Assembly (NCBI GenBank): GCA_949126835.1
Contig: OX421497.1
Location: forward strand, 45,948,215-46,012,214
Origin: Anisus vortex
Lineage: Eukaryota; Mollusca; Gastropoda; Planorbidae
Reading direction: 5' to 3'
DNA: 64,000 bases
The notes under the pieces were generated by a model. It was not told the origin of the DNA and ran no database searches. It saw only the letters and a program-made list of their open reading frames with translations. Below are positions 23,901 through 34,654 of the stretch, piece by piece. A program made the translations under genes and the position numbers. Each line of letters begins with the position of its first letter. Position 1 is the first letter of the stretch.

Positions 23901-26350
23901 TTGTTTTACTAAACGGTTTTCAGTTTTCTGATTATCATACTGAGTAGACCGAAATGTAAGGGAGTATATCAGAACCTAAGTCTCAAAAGTTATGGACAGA
24001 AACTAAAAAAACACTTAAAATATATGTTGCAAGATTACAATAGATAGCATTACACTAAATCATTTTACAACAATCTGCCATTGTTTTATTAAGAGCATTA
24101 ACCTGTTCTAGCTAACAATAAAAAAAAATCTCTTAAAGCCTTGAGTGATATTGAAACTTGGATTGTGTTTCTGTATAAAAAAGTTGAACAAAAAATTTCC
24201 CTAGGGTTCTTTCTTACTCTTTAATTATTTTTAAATTATTACCCTACATAAAATTCAGAAACAAATACTGGTATGCATGCATTTTCTGGTATTGTATTTA
24301 AGTAGTCCTTTTTTTTTTACAGTTTATAGAAAATGTTCAGAACAAAATATGATATGACTTGACTCCTTATAGTCACTTCTAAAAAAAATATTTTTTTTTA
24401 CTTGACTTTATCTCCAGTTCCAAATTTTAGTCAACTTTATTATACTTGAAATATCTAGCCAGTTTTCTCGCACTTTCCAAACAAGTCTGTCTTGTTAACT
24501 TATGATTTGTTTACAGACGTTCCTTCTAGATAGAAGAATTGTATGTCCTAGTCCCAAAACTCCTGCAAGGTGGCAGGGCTCAGTCAAAAGCTGGGATAGA
24601 ACCAGGGCTGTTTTGTTGACAGACCAGTATACTACCCGCAGGACCAACCGGTTTCTCTATTGCTTAAAAAGTAATTATAATTTTGGAACTACTTGTCAGT
24701 GTCAGTTATGTTTATATTTATATAAAATTATCATAATGTTAATCTATGTTACTACCATCTGACTTTGCACTGTTGCCTGAATGATATCCTGAAGATCTGG
24801 ATGACAATGAAGATGATGATGAAGATGATGATGTGGATGATGATGAAGATGATGATGTGGATGAAATTCTTGCTCTCCGTCTACTATCTCCTGAATCACC
24901 ATCTAAACAAATAGAGGAAAATTAAAGATAATAATTGTAATAAACATTTCTTTTAAATATATTGCAAGTGTTATTTTATATGTAAATGTCTATAACATAA
25001 AATAGAATTACTGGTAATAAATTGGGTATGTTAAATATGTTTAATCAAAGTACGAATAACTTGAAGAAGTTAGTTTGAACCAATAATCTGTATAATGTAT
25101 TAAAGTGAAGACAGAGACACTAGCTCTAGACCTATATGCCTAGACAGATATTGTATATAAACAAACTACACCACAGGCAGGGTATCAGACATGACAAATA
25201 TTTAAGAACTACTATTTTACTATTCAGAAGTTTTTAACTCAAGGAAACTAACAACGCTGAAATAAGGTGAAGGACCAACATTTTTTCCTCTCTTAATATA
25301 CATGCATTCTTGCAAATGTAAAACATTCTCAAATGAAATTTGACTTTTGTTACTTTTCTTATATAACAAAATTTGAGTAATTATTTTATCAAGGAGTTTG
25401 AAGGACTGCGTAATGTTTTTAGTATGATTGGAAAGGTGCAGAAGTTTGGCTACTACCAACTTTAGTGAGGGTTCTGGAGTTATGAGGGCTATAAGGGATT
25501 AATCATCTCAGCTCTTAGTCCAAACGGAGTTCGTCTGGTGTTATGTTATGTTATGAGAATATGACTTCATTGTATCAGCGCAGGAAATTAATAGCAATCA
25601 GCATTGGGTTGGCCACATGAATGCACTTTGTGCCATTCTAAAAGAGAACTCTCAACTTGACTTTATCTCCCTTATGAAGTGTACATTTTTCACAAGCAGT
25701 GTATGTTGAAATAAATAAAATATAGCGAAACAAATGAAACACTGTATACATTTTAACTTTCCTTTACCTGAATAGTTCCATGTAGAGGAAGATATTGCTC
25801 CAACAGTGAACGTGTCATGATTCAAAAGTTTCTCTTGCATTTCACTGATAAAATAATTGGCGGAGTGTGTTAAGGGTTGAAATTTCCCATTCAACGATGC
25901 TGAAGAATTATCAATGGCCATGTCACCACCATCAGTAGTTATGTCACCTGCCACCATCTGAGCAGAAATTCCAGTTGGTACATTGTCCATGCTACCATCT
26001 GTAGCTATGTCTTTTACCATCAAGGAGCCCACACGACCACCGGTAGCTATATCTTCTACCATCATCTGACCAGACGCTCCATTCGGAACAAAGTCCACAT
26101 CAATGTGTTCACTGGACTCATCAGATATTTGAAATGAGCAACCTCTCACATGAGTGAACTTTTTCTCAATCGCCTGTCCATCTTGGGAGATTTGAAAATG
26201 TGCTTGACATCCTTCACATTCGATGTTATGTCCAGTAAAGAAATAGCCATGCTGTGCTAATGAAGTACAATAAACTATAGGCTCAAGTTGCGACAATGAC
26301 CTGTAACTAGCCAGACGTCTATAATATGAATTCAGGCTTTGAAGAGACAT
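17738..26350 (-). CDS. BIR / protease-like / BIR / RING inhibitor-of-apoptosis protein, eight exons
   Basis: Eight exons (26350-25768, 24902-24756, 23461-23390, 23203-22394, 21988-21794, 21538-21299, 18801-18634, 17964-17738) join to 813 codons. All introns are GT-AG and phase 1. Residues 1-73: divergent BIR (C45, C48, H67, C71). 85-245: linker with three V.DI.T.G repeats and a Ser-rich stretch. About 335-600: trypsin-like fold with GSGFIV (364-369), His407 in TSRHL, candidate Asp448, HPHAGPKVVSYG and GSCGAP (Cys560). 650-720: canonical BIR, CX2CX16HX6C. 766-800: RING. IAPs bind caspases or related ligands through BIRs and act as E3 ubiquitin ligases through the RING. The embedded cysteine-type protease domain is not part of any classical IAP known to me. 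Upstream untranslated exons are possible. Confidence 0.85.
18634..18801 (-). CDS. IAP exon 7: second half of BIR
   Basis: Encodes residues 683-738 with zinc ligands C690, C693, H710 and C717 and the conserved W700. It is joined in phase 1 to GFYYT of exon 6, restoring the classic GFYYTG..D.V.CF.CG string. Confidence 0.9.
18953..20128 (-). mobile_element. SINE family 2 copy split by a hAT insertion
   Basis: SINE sequence at 18953-18981 (TTACAGACGTTCCTTCTAAAT) resumes at 20039 and runs to about 20128 (CTCCTGCAAGGCGGCAG, GGACCAGCCAGCC). The intervening 18982-20038 is a hAT element. It lies within IAP intron 6. Confidence 0.75.
18982..20038. mobile_element. hAT element, 1057 bp, in IAP intron 6
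   Basis: The ends CAAAGGTTCTCAAC and GTTGAGAACCTATG are inverted repeats with one mismatch. The flanking 8-bp sites TTCTAAAT (18974-18981) and TTCTAGAT (20039-20046) match at 7 of 8. Both ends carry C-rich CACCGCCC blocks. It is non-autonomous, and itself contains a SINE family 2 fragment near 19668-19720. Confidence 0.85.
20129..20429. other. IAP intron 6, unique part
   Basis: AT-rich; nothing recognised. Confidence 0.4.
20430..21295. repeat. 50-bp minisatellite, about 17 copies, touching an exon
   Basis: The unit TTTAGTAACAGCAAACTAAT followed by GGTACTTAGTAAAACAGAAA and ACTATTGGTG repeats almost without change. The last, slightly changed unit (TTTAATACCT) contains the 5' splice site of IAP exon 6 at 21298. 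Confidence 0.93.
21299..21538 (-). CDS. IAP exon 6: linker and first half of BIR
   Basis: Encodes residues 603-682. An acidic Ser-rich linker leads into the N-terminal BIR helices (ARLESFGEWT...LALSGFYYT). The BIR is therefore split by intron 6. Confidence 0.88.
21794..21988 (-). CDS. IAP exon 5: nucleophile segment of protease-like domain
   Basis: Encodes residues 538-602. CPGSCGAPIL at 556-565 lines up with the GDSGGP nucleophile loop of trypsin-like proteases, with Cys560 in place of Ser. The donor AAAAA|GTAGG is weaker than the others. Confidence 0.8.
22394..23203 (-). CDS. IAP exon 4: N-terminal barrel of protease-like domain
   Basis: Encodes residues 268-537. A GSGFIV loop (364-369), TSRHL with His407, GDSQCLLVCE with candidate Asp448, and the HPHAGPKVVSYGD segment typical of HtrA/trypsin_2 proteins are in the expected order. 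H-to-D and D-to-C spacings (41 and 112) are near those of trypsin. Confidence 0.83.
23390..23461 (-). CDS. IAP exon 3: short linker exon
   Basis: 24 codons (LQDDSSLKSSAF...), phase 1 at both ends, with a clear TTTTACAG acceptor and a GTAAAA donor. Confidence 0.7.
24504..24655 (-). mobile_element. SINE family 2 copy in IAP intron 2
   Basis: The minus strand carries a decayed tRNA-like head (GGTCCTGCGGGTAG) and a body ending GGAACGTCTGTAAAC, as in the copy at 49786-49931. Confidence 0.7.
24756..24902 (-). CDS. IAP exon 2: Ser-rich linker
   Basis: 49 codons, phase 1 at both ends. A triplet microsatellite (GAT/ATC, 24798-24872) encodes a Ser run. TTTGTTTAG acceptor; GATG|GTAGT donor. Confidence 0.75.
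25768..26350 (-). CDS. IAP exon 1: divergent BIR and repeat linker
   Basis: The first ATG of the frame gives residues 1-194. LAQHGYFFTG..ECEGC..H...CSF follows the BIR pattern but with CX2CX18HX3C spacing. Three degenerate V.DI.T.G repeats lie at about residues 90-145. The donor CTATTCAG|GTAAAGG is strong. Confidence 0.82.
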
Positions 26351-26817
26351 TGTTGAGTTGAAAAATTAAAACATCAAAAACATAGATCCATATCAATATA
26401 TGGTGCTCGTACCCTTTGCTGGTTTTTGGTATAATATTAAGCATACATGTGTCTTTTATCAATTTGAATATCTCTGTGTAGTTATAGCTTGGAATGTTCA
26501 AAATACTTCACCAGATGACTTCATTATGAATATTCTAATCACATACCTAGGTCATCATGAAACTTTCTTCAGCTTCTTCCCTGTCAAGTAATAAAAAATG
26601 CTATAATTGCCAACAATATATAATGTTTTTTTTAAACTTATATAACTTATTGTTGAATATACATAATAATTTTATATTTGTTAACTTTTTATCAAGGACA
26701 GTTATAAACAATACATAAAGGTTTATGAGTTCAGCAAATACATTCATGCTTGATTTGTCCAGTTTAAACATTTTAAACATTTCCTCATATTTATTTGGTG
26801 CATGACTTTTGACAGCG

Positions 26818-27122
26818 AAGTGGCTATTCGGACCCGATAGATTTAGTAATAAATAGTTAATATCGGTTAGTTTATATAGGTTAGGGATGGCTTTGTAGTA
26901 TTTTTTGTAATAGTTAGTATCGGTAAATGTTATATAGGATAGGGATAGATTTGGTGTTTTAAAATATGTTAAGACAAATATTATAGGCCTATATTTTGTG
27001 TTTTTCCCCCTCCTTTTTAATGTTTTTTTTAATAAGTTCTAAGGAATTCCAAGTGAAGCTGGGCCCAAAAAGCCATTTAAAGCTATATTAGCTAACGGGA
27101 CCAGAGTCCGAATAGCCGCAGC
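26818..27122. mobile_element. MITE-like inverted-repeat element
   Basis: The ends GTGGCTATTCGGACCC and GAGTCCGAATAGCCGC are inverted repeats (14 of 16). There is no coding capacity. It lies upstream of the IAP gene, between it and the 27860 fragment. Confidence 0.6.
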
Positions 27123-27736
27123 CTTTGACAGACAGAAGCCCATTTATTCATATCATCAAATAGGCCTATATTAGATTATCGGGCTATAGGCCTTTTGAGT
27201 TAGCATACATTGAAATTTATTCAGCTATATTGTATTATTGGGCTTTACATTTTATTTAATTAAAAAAAATTACGTGTATGTGATTATCATCATACAAAAT
27301 GTAATTCATTTACTAATTTACAAATTGAGAATCAAATTCTATTTTTTATAAATTGTGTAAAAAATGTGTAGCCTAGCCTAAATAGGTCTAGATCTAGATT
27401 GACTATAGATCTAGATCTATGTCGACTATGTCAAATTTTCCAATAATTTTATTTTTTTCAAATTAATGTTACGCCTATCATTCACTTTTATGTTTAAATG
27501 AGTAGGCCTAGGCTAAAAAGCCGCTAAATGAAAGCTTTTATTTTTATTATCAATTATTGATATTGAAATAGGAACTTCGAACTATTACGAAGACAAGGAT
27601 TACCAAAAGTCAAAAGGGGTAAAACTTATTACTTATTTTAATGAAATACTTTCTTGTCTTCCATTCGATATTATATGGGTTTAAAGTTTAAAAAAAAAAA
27701 ATAGGGGTTGGAATTACCCAACCTTAGCCATATCAT
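27123..27736. other. Non-coding stretch, nothing recognised
   Basis: AT-rich with several AGGCCTA motifs. Confidence 0.4.
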
Positions 27737-27774
27737 ATGTTAGGCTACAATATGTATGTGAATGTGATTTGCCA

Positions 27775-27860
27775 CCACCAGGCCCCACGAGAGGGGGGTA
27801 CAGCCGGTACGCCGTACCAGGGCCCATTAGAGTTTAGAGGGCCCATGAAGCCCATAAATA
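27775..27860 (-). repeat. GC-rich transposon fragment
   Basis: Phrases such as GGGGGGTACAGCC and GGGCCCATGAA recur in reverse orientation at 39260-39345. This sequence forms the start of the plus-strand frame that runs on into the paralogue fragment and is not part of the gene. Confidence 0.55.
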
Positions 27861-28165
27861 TTAAAATCTTTACAGCAGACGTAGGCCTAACCCCTTTTAA
27901 ATCAGGGAGAAATAAGTATAGTAAACTGGAATTTGAGGCCAACCCAACTTTTTGCCAAGAGCACGCCTTTGTTGAACTGTTCCCCAATACCCCAAAGTCT
28001 GTCTGGTTTAAATTAAACGGTATTGAGAGTTTTTTAAACGAAGATTCCTGCATCATGTCCTGCAGTAATGTACCTTTTGGGGTCTTTGAGAAATGCAATG
28101 AAATGTTTTGTGAATTGTCTTCTTTAAGACAAGAATGCCTCAAAGAAGATTATGACAAAGGCTAG
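27860..28165 (+). pseudogene. Broken protease-like paralogue (fragment C)
   Basis: The frame ends in about 70 residues that follow the protease-like exon of gene A: F(V)ELF, then NEDSCIMSC matching IEDCSLLVC, then NVPFGVFEKC matching NVPMDVCEFL. It stops at KEDYDKG before the FLLIGH segment, has no GSG loop, and its upstream part is repeat-derived. No second exon was found. It is most likely a truncated gene copy. Confidence 0.6.
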
Positions 28166-28355
28166 CAGATAGATCTAGACAGTTTTCAGAAATAGGCACT
28201 TGCATGTATCTTTAAAAAAGAAAGCAAAATGGTTATTTCGGAAAATAATTTTTAAAATATATGTTAAATCTTTAATGTTTAACTAGTTTAGACTCTACAT
28301 GTAAAGTTTTTGAGTGTTTTATACTAACATTCCATGTATTTAATTAGTATTATTT

Positions 28356-28435
28356 TTAACCCTTACAGTCCCGGGCGCGTATATAGCGGGACTGAAGGTA
28401 TGCATGGGAAAGTAGGTCGGTACGGGAAGGGTTAA
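28356..28435. mobile_element. 72-bp TTAA-flanked foldback element, copy 2
   Basis: TTAA borders at 28356-28359 and 28432-28435; the inside is nearly identical to 13265-13337. The inner palindrome CAGTCCCG...CGGGACTG is intact in this copy. Confidence 0.68.
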
Positions 28436-30769
28436 TGTGCACAGAACAATTTTTGGATATATTTAGGTCTGCTTTTAAGATAAGCCCTCATTTTTCCATT
28501 TTCTGACAATTTAGAAGTCCTAACATGATATAAGTTTTTTTTAAGCATCTATTTTTTTTAGAGTTAGGGTTTAAATATTTTTTTTAATGAAACTTTTAAT
28601 TTAATTATATTATTGAATTATTGGTATACTTTAGTAAATTGATAAGTTTGTTTGTATTAGTATTGTTATGATTATCATATATTTTTTACAGGTTGTGTTA
28701 TAGGCTACCTATTATTGTTCGCTGAAACAATACATTTAGAACACACTAAATGCAATATGCATTTGACTTGTAGACCAAATAAATAACAAATAAGTTAAGA
28801 CTCAACCATGGGATCTACACACAACAAACAACAAATATTTCCGCAAAGAAATCTGACACTCTTTACGTCTTTTTTTTTCTGTAGGAGGGGGGGGGGGGGG
28901 TCACCCACTCGTTGGGGTGTAAACTTTTTTTTGGATTCATTTAGCCCTTTTAACATGCCAATATACTAATTGTACTTCCACCGATTTTAAGTGAATAGAA
29001 ACATATTAGAACTTTTGTATATTATGTATAGGCCTACATTTATAGTTTTTTTTTTCTTTTAACGATATAGCCTACATTTTAATATCATTTGTCTTTTTGT
29101 GTGTGTGACGTATGTATTAGTCTTGGAGCTGTTATAGGCTGTAAGAGCCCACAGTCTCTGTAAGTATAATTGAATATGCAATGAGCTAAGGCTAATGTAC
29201 CCGAAATAAAAGGCCCATCCTGGGAAGGATAGGACGACGTTAGCTCATTGCACGATTGCCTGTGTATGCAGCCCTTTTTGTTTCATTGTATTTTTAGCAT
29301 ACCATTTTCAATTGTTTTATTTTACGTTCATTTTAATATACTGGTTATTGGGACATGTTTTTACTGTAGTGGATATTGTACAATTTTAGTAAAAGGTTTA
29401 TCTTTATAAAAACTGCTATAATACACAATAAATGAAAACACCTTTGTTGTGTTATATTTTTTTTGTACTGATGTCAGTATTTTTGGTAACAATGATGGCG
29501 TGGCCACTTTTACTTCAAGAATAGATAGTTGTATAACATATTCTTATAGTTTAAAGCATCCGCTCAACAAATTAAAAAAAATAAAAAAACTATTGTCATT
29601 TTTAACACTCTCTTTTTCACGACTTTAAAAAAAAGTAATCATTCTTAATTGAATGAATCTATTTGCCTTGATTTAAACGAACACCATTCAATTGCATATA
29701 AATTTAAAAACTATTTTTCAACCTTAGTAATCATACTCAGTTGTAGCTTTTCAAATACATGTAGTTCGATTAAGTATCTGAATTACACAGTTTATTGTTT
29801 ATTTTTTTGCTTTTATTTGCCTAGACAAATACGCTTAGTTTTAGTGAGATTTAATATTTAAGACATAGGCCTACTATGACAAAGTAGGCTACAACCTATA
29901 GTTATATTATCTATAACGTAGTCCCTGATCCAGCAATATATGCATGGTCTTTTCTTATAAGTCAGTTCCTACATTTAGCATACTATTAGTAGAGTATAAT
30001 TGTTTTTGAACTTGCTGATTTGTTGAGTTAGATGTATAGCTTAAATTTTTGCTCGTTTCTTTTCTATCTGATTTGTTAAGGTAGGCTATGTTAGATGTAA
30101 CTATCTATTCTCACTGTGACAAGGTAGTTGTAAAGTTACCCGTTATCACAAGATGAGGTGCAGTGGTATACTCTACACCCCTGCCCCTTGGCTTGTTGTC
30201 TTGATAGGTATGATACCACAGCTATTCTTAAGTTCTTGCAAATTTTTATTTGCTTCGCCGTAACACAGCAACACAACAATACAAACACTGTTAGTGAGTC
30301 ACAAATGTTCAGATTTGGTATATCAATCCTTATGCCTTATATGCGATAATGATGAGTTTATTTATAAAGTAAATGTTCAGAAACAGGATAATATTGTCAC
30401 AAAATAATCCAAAGCACATAATAATATGGAAAAAAGATTCTATGTACTATAGGTTCTATAAGTTCTATCCCCGCGTCAGTTCTATAGGTTACCCCACATC
30501 GCCTGGCACTATCAGACCGCTAGGATATACAGAGCTACGATGCTCTCTGTTTCAAGTTCAGCAAGACAGTCTAAAAAGATCCGGATTCGTTTAAAGGATC
30601 CACGGATCACTTAGTAATTTACCCCCCCCCCCCCCCTCCATTTTTTTTTACATGTTGGCTGTCAAGGGGAGATAAAAACAACTTGGATCCCTTGTTGAAA
30701 CGCCGTTTTTTGTTACTTAAAACATTAACAAATATAAATAAGATATAATTATTCTCAATTGTCTGGCAA
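28436..30769. other. Non-coding stretch
   Basis: Contains a poly(G) run near 28885, an imperfect hairpin at 29176-29251 with 13-bp arms (TGCAATGAGCTAA) and a C run near 30620-30636. No gene is recognised. Confidence 0.45.
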
Positions 30770-31885
30770 GATCTGTTATTCGGATATGACCCGGATCAGA
30801 CCCAGATCAGACCCGATCCTAAGTAAACTATGGAAACCAGCATAATATATCGAAATGCATAACAAGAAAGGATCAATAGGCCTACTGATCCGTGTCAGAC
30901 CCGGATCAGTACAGACACGGATCAGTACTGATCCGGATCAGATCTGGGTCAGATCCGGATCATAAATGAACTATGGAAACCAACATATCGAAATGAGGCA
31001 TAACGGGAACGGATCAGTACTGATCCGGGTCTTTGGGCAGTGATTGGCTTTCGGATCCGTTCCTTTGAAAGACCCGTATCAGTCGATCAGTTCTTTAGTG
31101 AGCGACCCATCTCTACGCTTACTTCACTTTGCACAAATTAATTTATGAATGAGACGCAAGCCGCGCAATCCATTCTTTTTATAGATCAATGGGTCCCTTG
31201 TACGTTCTAACAAAAAGTTCATCTTTAACGTGGATTTTAGTTTTATTTAGGTACCTGAGTACCTGAAGTTCAGAAATCTCGATAAAGAGCTATGCCTATA
31301 AATAAGAGCCAAATGCTTTCGGTACTCACCACAGGCGATCGTCAGTACGAAGCTTTAAGAAAATATGTATACCGTCCGGAATGTAGAAATATGAAAATGG
31401 CTTCCCTCATGTTCGATCGCACTGTAACTCCGCCGTTGTCATGTCTCCAGCCCTGAATGAGAAAGAGAGGAGAGTCAGTTGTCGATCCAGCAACCATGAT
31501 AATAATGAGGTCTATGCCAGAGATGGGTCGCTCACTAAAGAACTGATCGACTGATCCGGGTCTTTCAAAGGAACGGATCCGAAAGCCGATCACTGCCAAA
31601 AGACCCGGATCAGTACTTATTAGAGATGGGTCGCACTCTAAAGAACTGATCGACTGATCCGGGTCTTTCAAAGGAACGGATCCGAAAGCCGATCACTGCC
31701 AAAAGACCCGGATCAGTACTTATTAGAGATGGGTCGCACTCTAAAGAACTGATCGACTGATCCGGGTCTTTCAAAGGAACGGATCCGAAAGCCGATCACT
31801 GCCAAAAGACCCGGATCAGTACTGATCCGTTCCCGTTCTGCATTTCGATATGTTGGTTTCCATAGTTCACTTTGGATCCGGATCT
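30770..31885. repeat. Foldback repeat with GATCCGG-rich arms
   Basis: The left arm (to 31114, ending AGTGAGCGACCCATCTCT) is the reverse complement of the right arm, which starts at 31519 (AGAGATGGGTCGCTCACT). A 404-bp spacer separates them. Part of the right arm is tandemly repeated with starts at 31519, 31622 and 31725 (about 103 bp each). The 109-codon frame at 31342-31671 is repeat-derived. Confidence 0.75.
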
Positions 31886-32575
31886 AAGGCCTTTTCTTGC
31901 TGTTTAAAAAAAGTCATACAGTGACTCAGTTCTCAATAAGTCTTGGTAGACAACGTTTGATGCTGAGCCATCTTGTAATAATAGTACAACAATTAATTAA
32001 GTCAAGTTAATTAAACTGAAGGCTATATTTTATTTTGTGAATAATTAGTAGGCCTAGGGCCTACTAGGCCTAATAAAGTAAAATAGTTTGGCGCTAGTTG
32101 AGGTAAAATTAATTTTAAAGGAGTATTGCTAGAATTTCTTCTAGGCTAACTTGATGGGTGGGTGTCCAAGAGAATAATATACAAATCTACTATTTCTAGT
32201 ATTGTTGGATGTATTAAAACAAATACTCCAAATACATTTTTAATAAAAAATTGTTAATATTTTACCATATAATTAATCATGGACAATAATTATAATAGAT
32301 TTGGGTACAAAATTGACATGGAACATTATAGGCCTACAATTTTGGACTTTCAAAAATTAATGTGTATTTTGTTCTATCTCAAAAGTGAACAAACAATTTT
32401 GAACACAAAATGCACACAAGTTGTATAAATATCTATTAAAAGGGTATCTTATAAGGGACTTAAAGATATTATGAACACAAAATTACTTGCATCATTAATT
32501 TTGGGCTACTTGCGGTCTTCTGAAACTTCATGTGCATTTTTCTCAAAACTATAGTCTGACGACATAGAACAACTG
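31886..32575. other. Non-coding stretch, nothing recognised
   Basis: AT-rich sequence without a credible exon. Confidence 0.4.
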
Positions 32576-33302
32576 GGCTCTAGTTTAGTTTCTGACATAT
32601 GGTCCTCATTTAGTTTTTGACATATGGCACTAGTTTCGTTACTGACATATGGTCCTCATTTAGTTTTTCACATATGGCCCTAGTTTAGTTACTGACATAT
32701 GGTCCTCATTTAGTTCTTTGCATACCGTATGGCCCTAGTTTAGTTTTTGACATGTGGCCATCATTTTGTTTTTGACATGTGACCCTCATTTAGTTTCTGA
32801 CATATGGTCCTCATTTAGTTTTTGACATATGGCCCTAGTTTAGTTACTGACATATGGTCCTTATTTAGTTTTTGACATATGACACTAGTTTCGTTACGGA
32901 CATATGGTCCTCATTTAGTTTTTCACATATGGCCCTAGTTTAGTTACTGACATATGGTCCTCATTTAGTTCTTTGCATACCGTATGGCCCTAGTTTAGTT
33001 TTTGACATGTGGCCATCATTTTGTTTTTGACATGTGGCCCTCATTTAGTTTTTGACATATGGCCCTAGTTTAGTTACTGACATATGTTCCTCATTTAGTT
33101 TTTGACATATGGCCCTAGTTTAGTTACTGACATATGTTCCTCATTTAGTTTTTGACATATGGCCCTAGTTTAGTTTCTGACATATGGTCCTCATTTAGTT
33201 TTTGACATATGGCCCTAGTTTAGTTATTGACATATGGTCCTCATTTAGTTTTCGACATATGGCCCTAGTTTAGGTTCGGACATGTGGCCCTTGTTTAGTT
33301 TC
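32576..33302 (+). repeat. 45-bp minisatellite with CATATG every ~22 bp
   Basis: Alternating half units such as TAGTTACTGACATATGGTCC and TCATTTAGTTTTTGACATAT recur about 16 times with point variants. A longer variant with TTCTTTGCATACCGTATGG appears twice, a sign of higher-order duplication. Confidence 0.88.
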
Positions 33303-34629
33303 TTACCAACCATCAATGGCTCATCCTTTATATAACAAAGGCTAACACACAAATGAGTGATATGCATTTATTGCTATTTAACAACAACATTCACAGTCTG
33401 GTGCAAGCCAATTAGTTTCACAACCATTCACTCTGATCAAAACCCTAACCAAAACAACTACTTCTATCAGCTAAACATGAACACTCAACTAAGTCCTATG
33501 AAGAATTTGAATCAGCAACATTTGAACATTTGACAGAATTGAAAACATAAAGAATAAAGTCAGCTTATAAAATAATTCTACATTTAAAATAAATCCATTA
33601 GAAATATTTTCGTAATATTATCATCACTATGTGTTGAAAGTTACATACAGAGAAACATATCAGGCTAAAGACTATAATAAGAAAAACCACTTGCTTTATT
33701 TTAGAGCTTATCTTTTTTTCCGTGTGCATCCAAAAACGCTGTCTTAAATAACTTCTAAGCACCAACGTTTGCCTTAATGTTTCAGCTGTATACAATTTTC
33801 CATTTTATTTGTTCATTGAGAAAATTATAGCAATTAAATAAAATGGCAGTGCATAGTACAAAAGGGAATTGTGAATTCCAAAAAGAAGTAATTCGAATCA
33901 TCAAATGGCAGAAATTTATTAAAGCAAGCTAGCTGTCCATCTTATTGTAGTCTGTGATCAGGCTAATGAATTTATCAGGCTAATGAAGCTATCAGGATAA
34001 TGAAGTTATCAGGCTAATGAAGTTACCAGGCTAATGTATGAATTGAATTTATCTCATCATTTGTTTTAAACATACACAATATCGCTTTAAAAAAAAAATA
34101 AAACATTTAATGTGTAAATAGAGCTACGCCAAATGTGTTGCTATAAATTGTAATATCTAATCCACCAAATCAATTCACACTCAACAACATCAGCTGAGAA
34201 AAAAAGATGACACATTTGGACAAAAATGTTATAAGTATGGCCTATATAAGAATAATTCCTTTAATAGTAAGCCCCTACTTCATAAAGCTAAACATTGAAA
34301 CTTTGCATGGTTCAAAATATGTTTTGAAAGTAGAAAATCATGTCATATAAATGTCATATAAATGTCATGACTAAACAACTTAGAAAAAAGCTTCACTTCA
34401 TTATTCCAATTATAGAAATTTTTTTTACCGATGCAATAATCAAGTTGTGTATAGTAGCAGCAACTGGAACATTGAAAAATCATTTTTCTGCTGATGTACA
34501 ACATATCTATTTCTATGTTAGTGTTACAATAAACCAAAAAATATTGGACAAAATATTTGATTCATTTTAACACTAGTAGTACCGGGGGTGGGGGGGGGGG
34601 GGGTAGTAGAGGGAAAACTTTGTTCTAGA
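33303..34629. other. Non-coding stretch
   Basis: A few copies of a 17-base CAGGCTAATGAAGTTAT-type repeat lie near 33958-34034, and a G run near 34585-34602. No gene is recognised. Confidence 0.45.
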
Positions 34630-34654
34630 AACACTTTAATAGAAATGTGTGTAA

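Noticed and set aside
27737..28165. Whole 142-codon frame as an intact gene
   Set aside because: Its first third is a GC-rich repeat also found at 39260-39345; only the last part resembles the protease-like family.
29176..29251. MicroRNA precursor
   Set aside because: The 13-bp outer stem encloses a poorly paired interior; without small-RNA data it is only an imperfect hairpin or MITE remnant.
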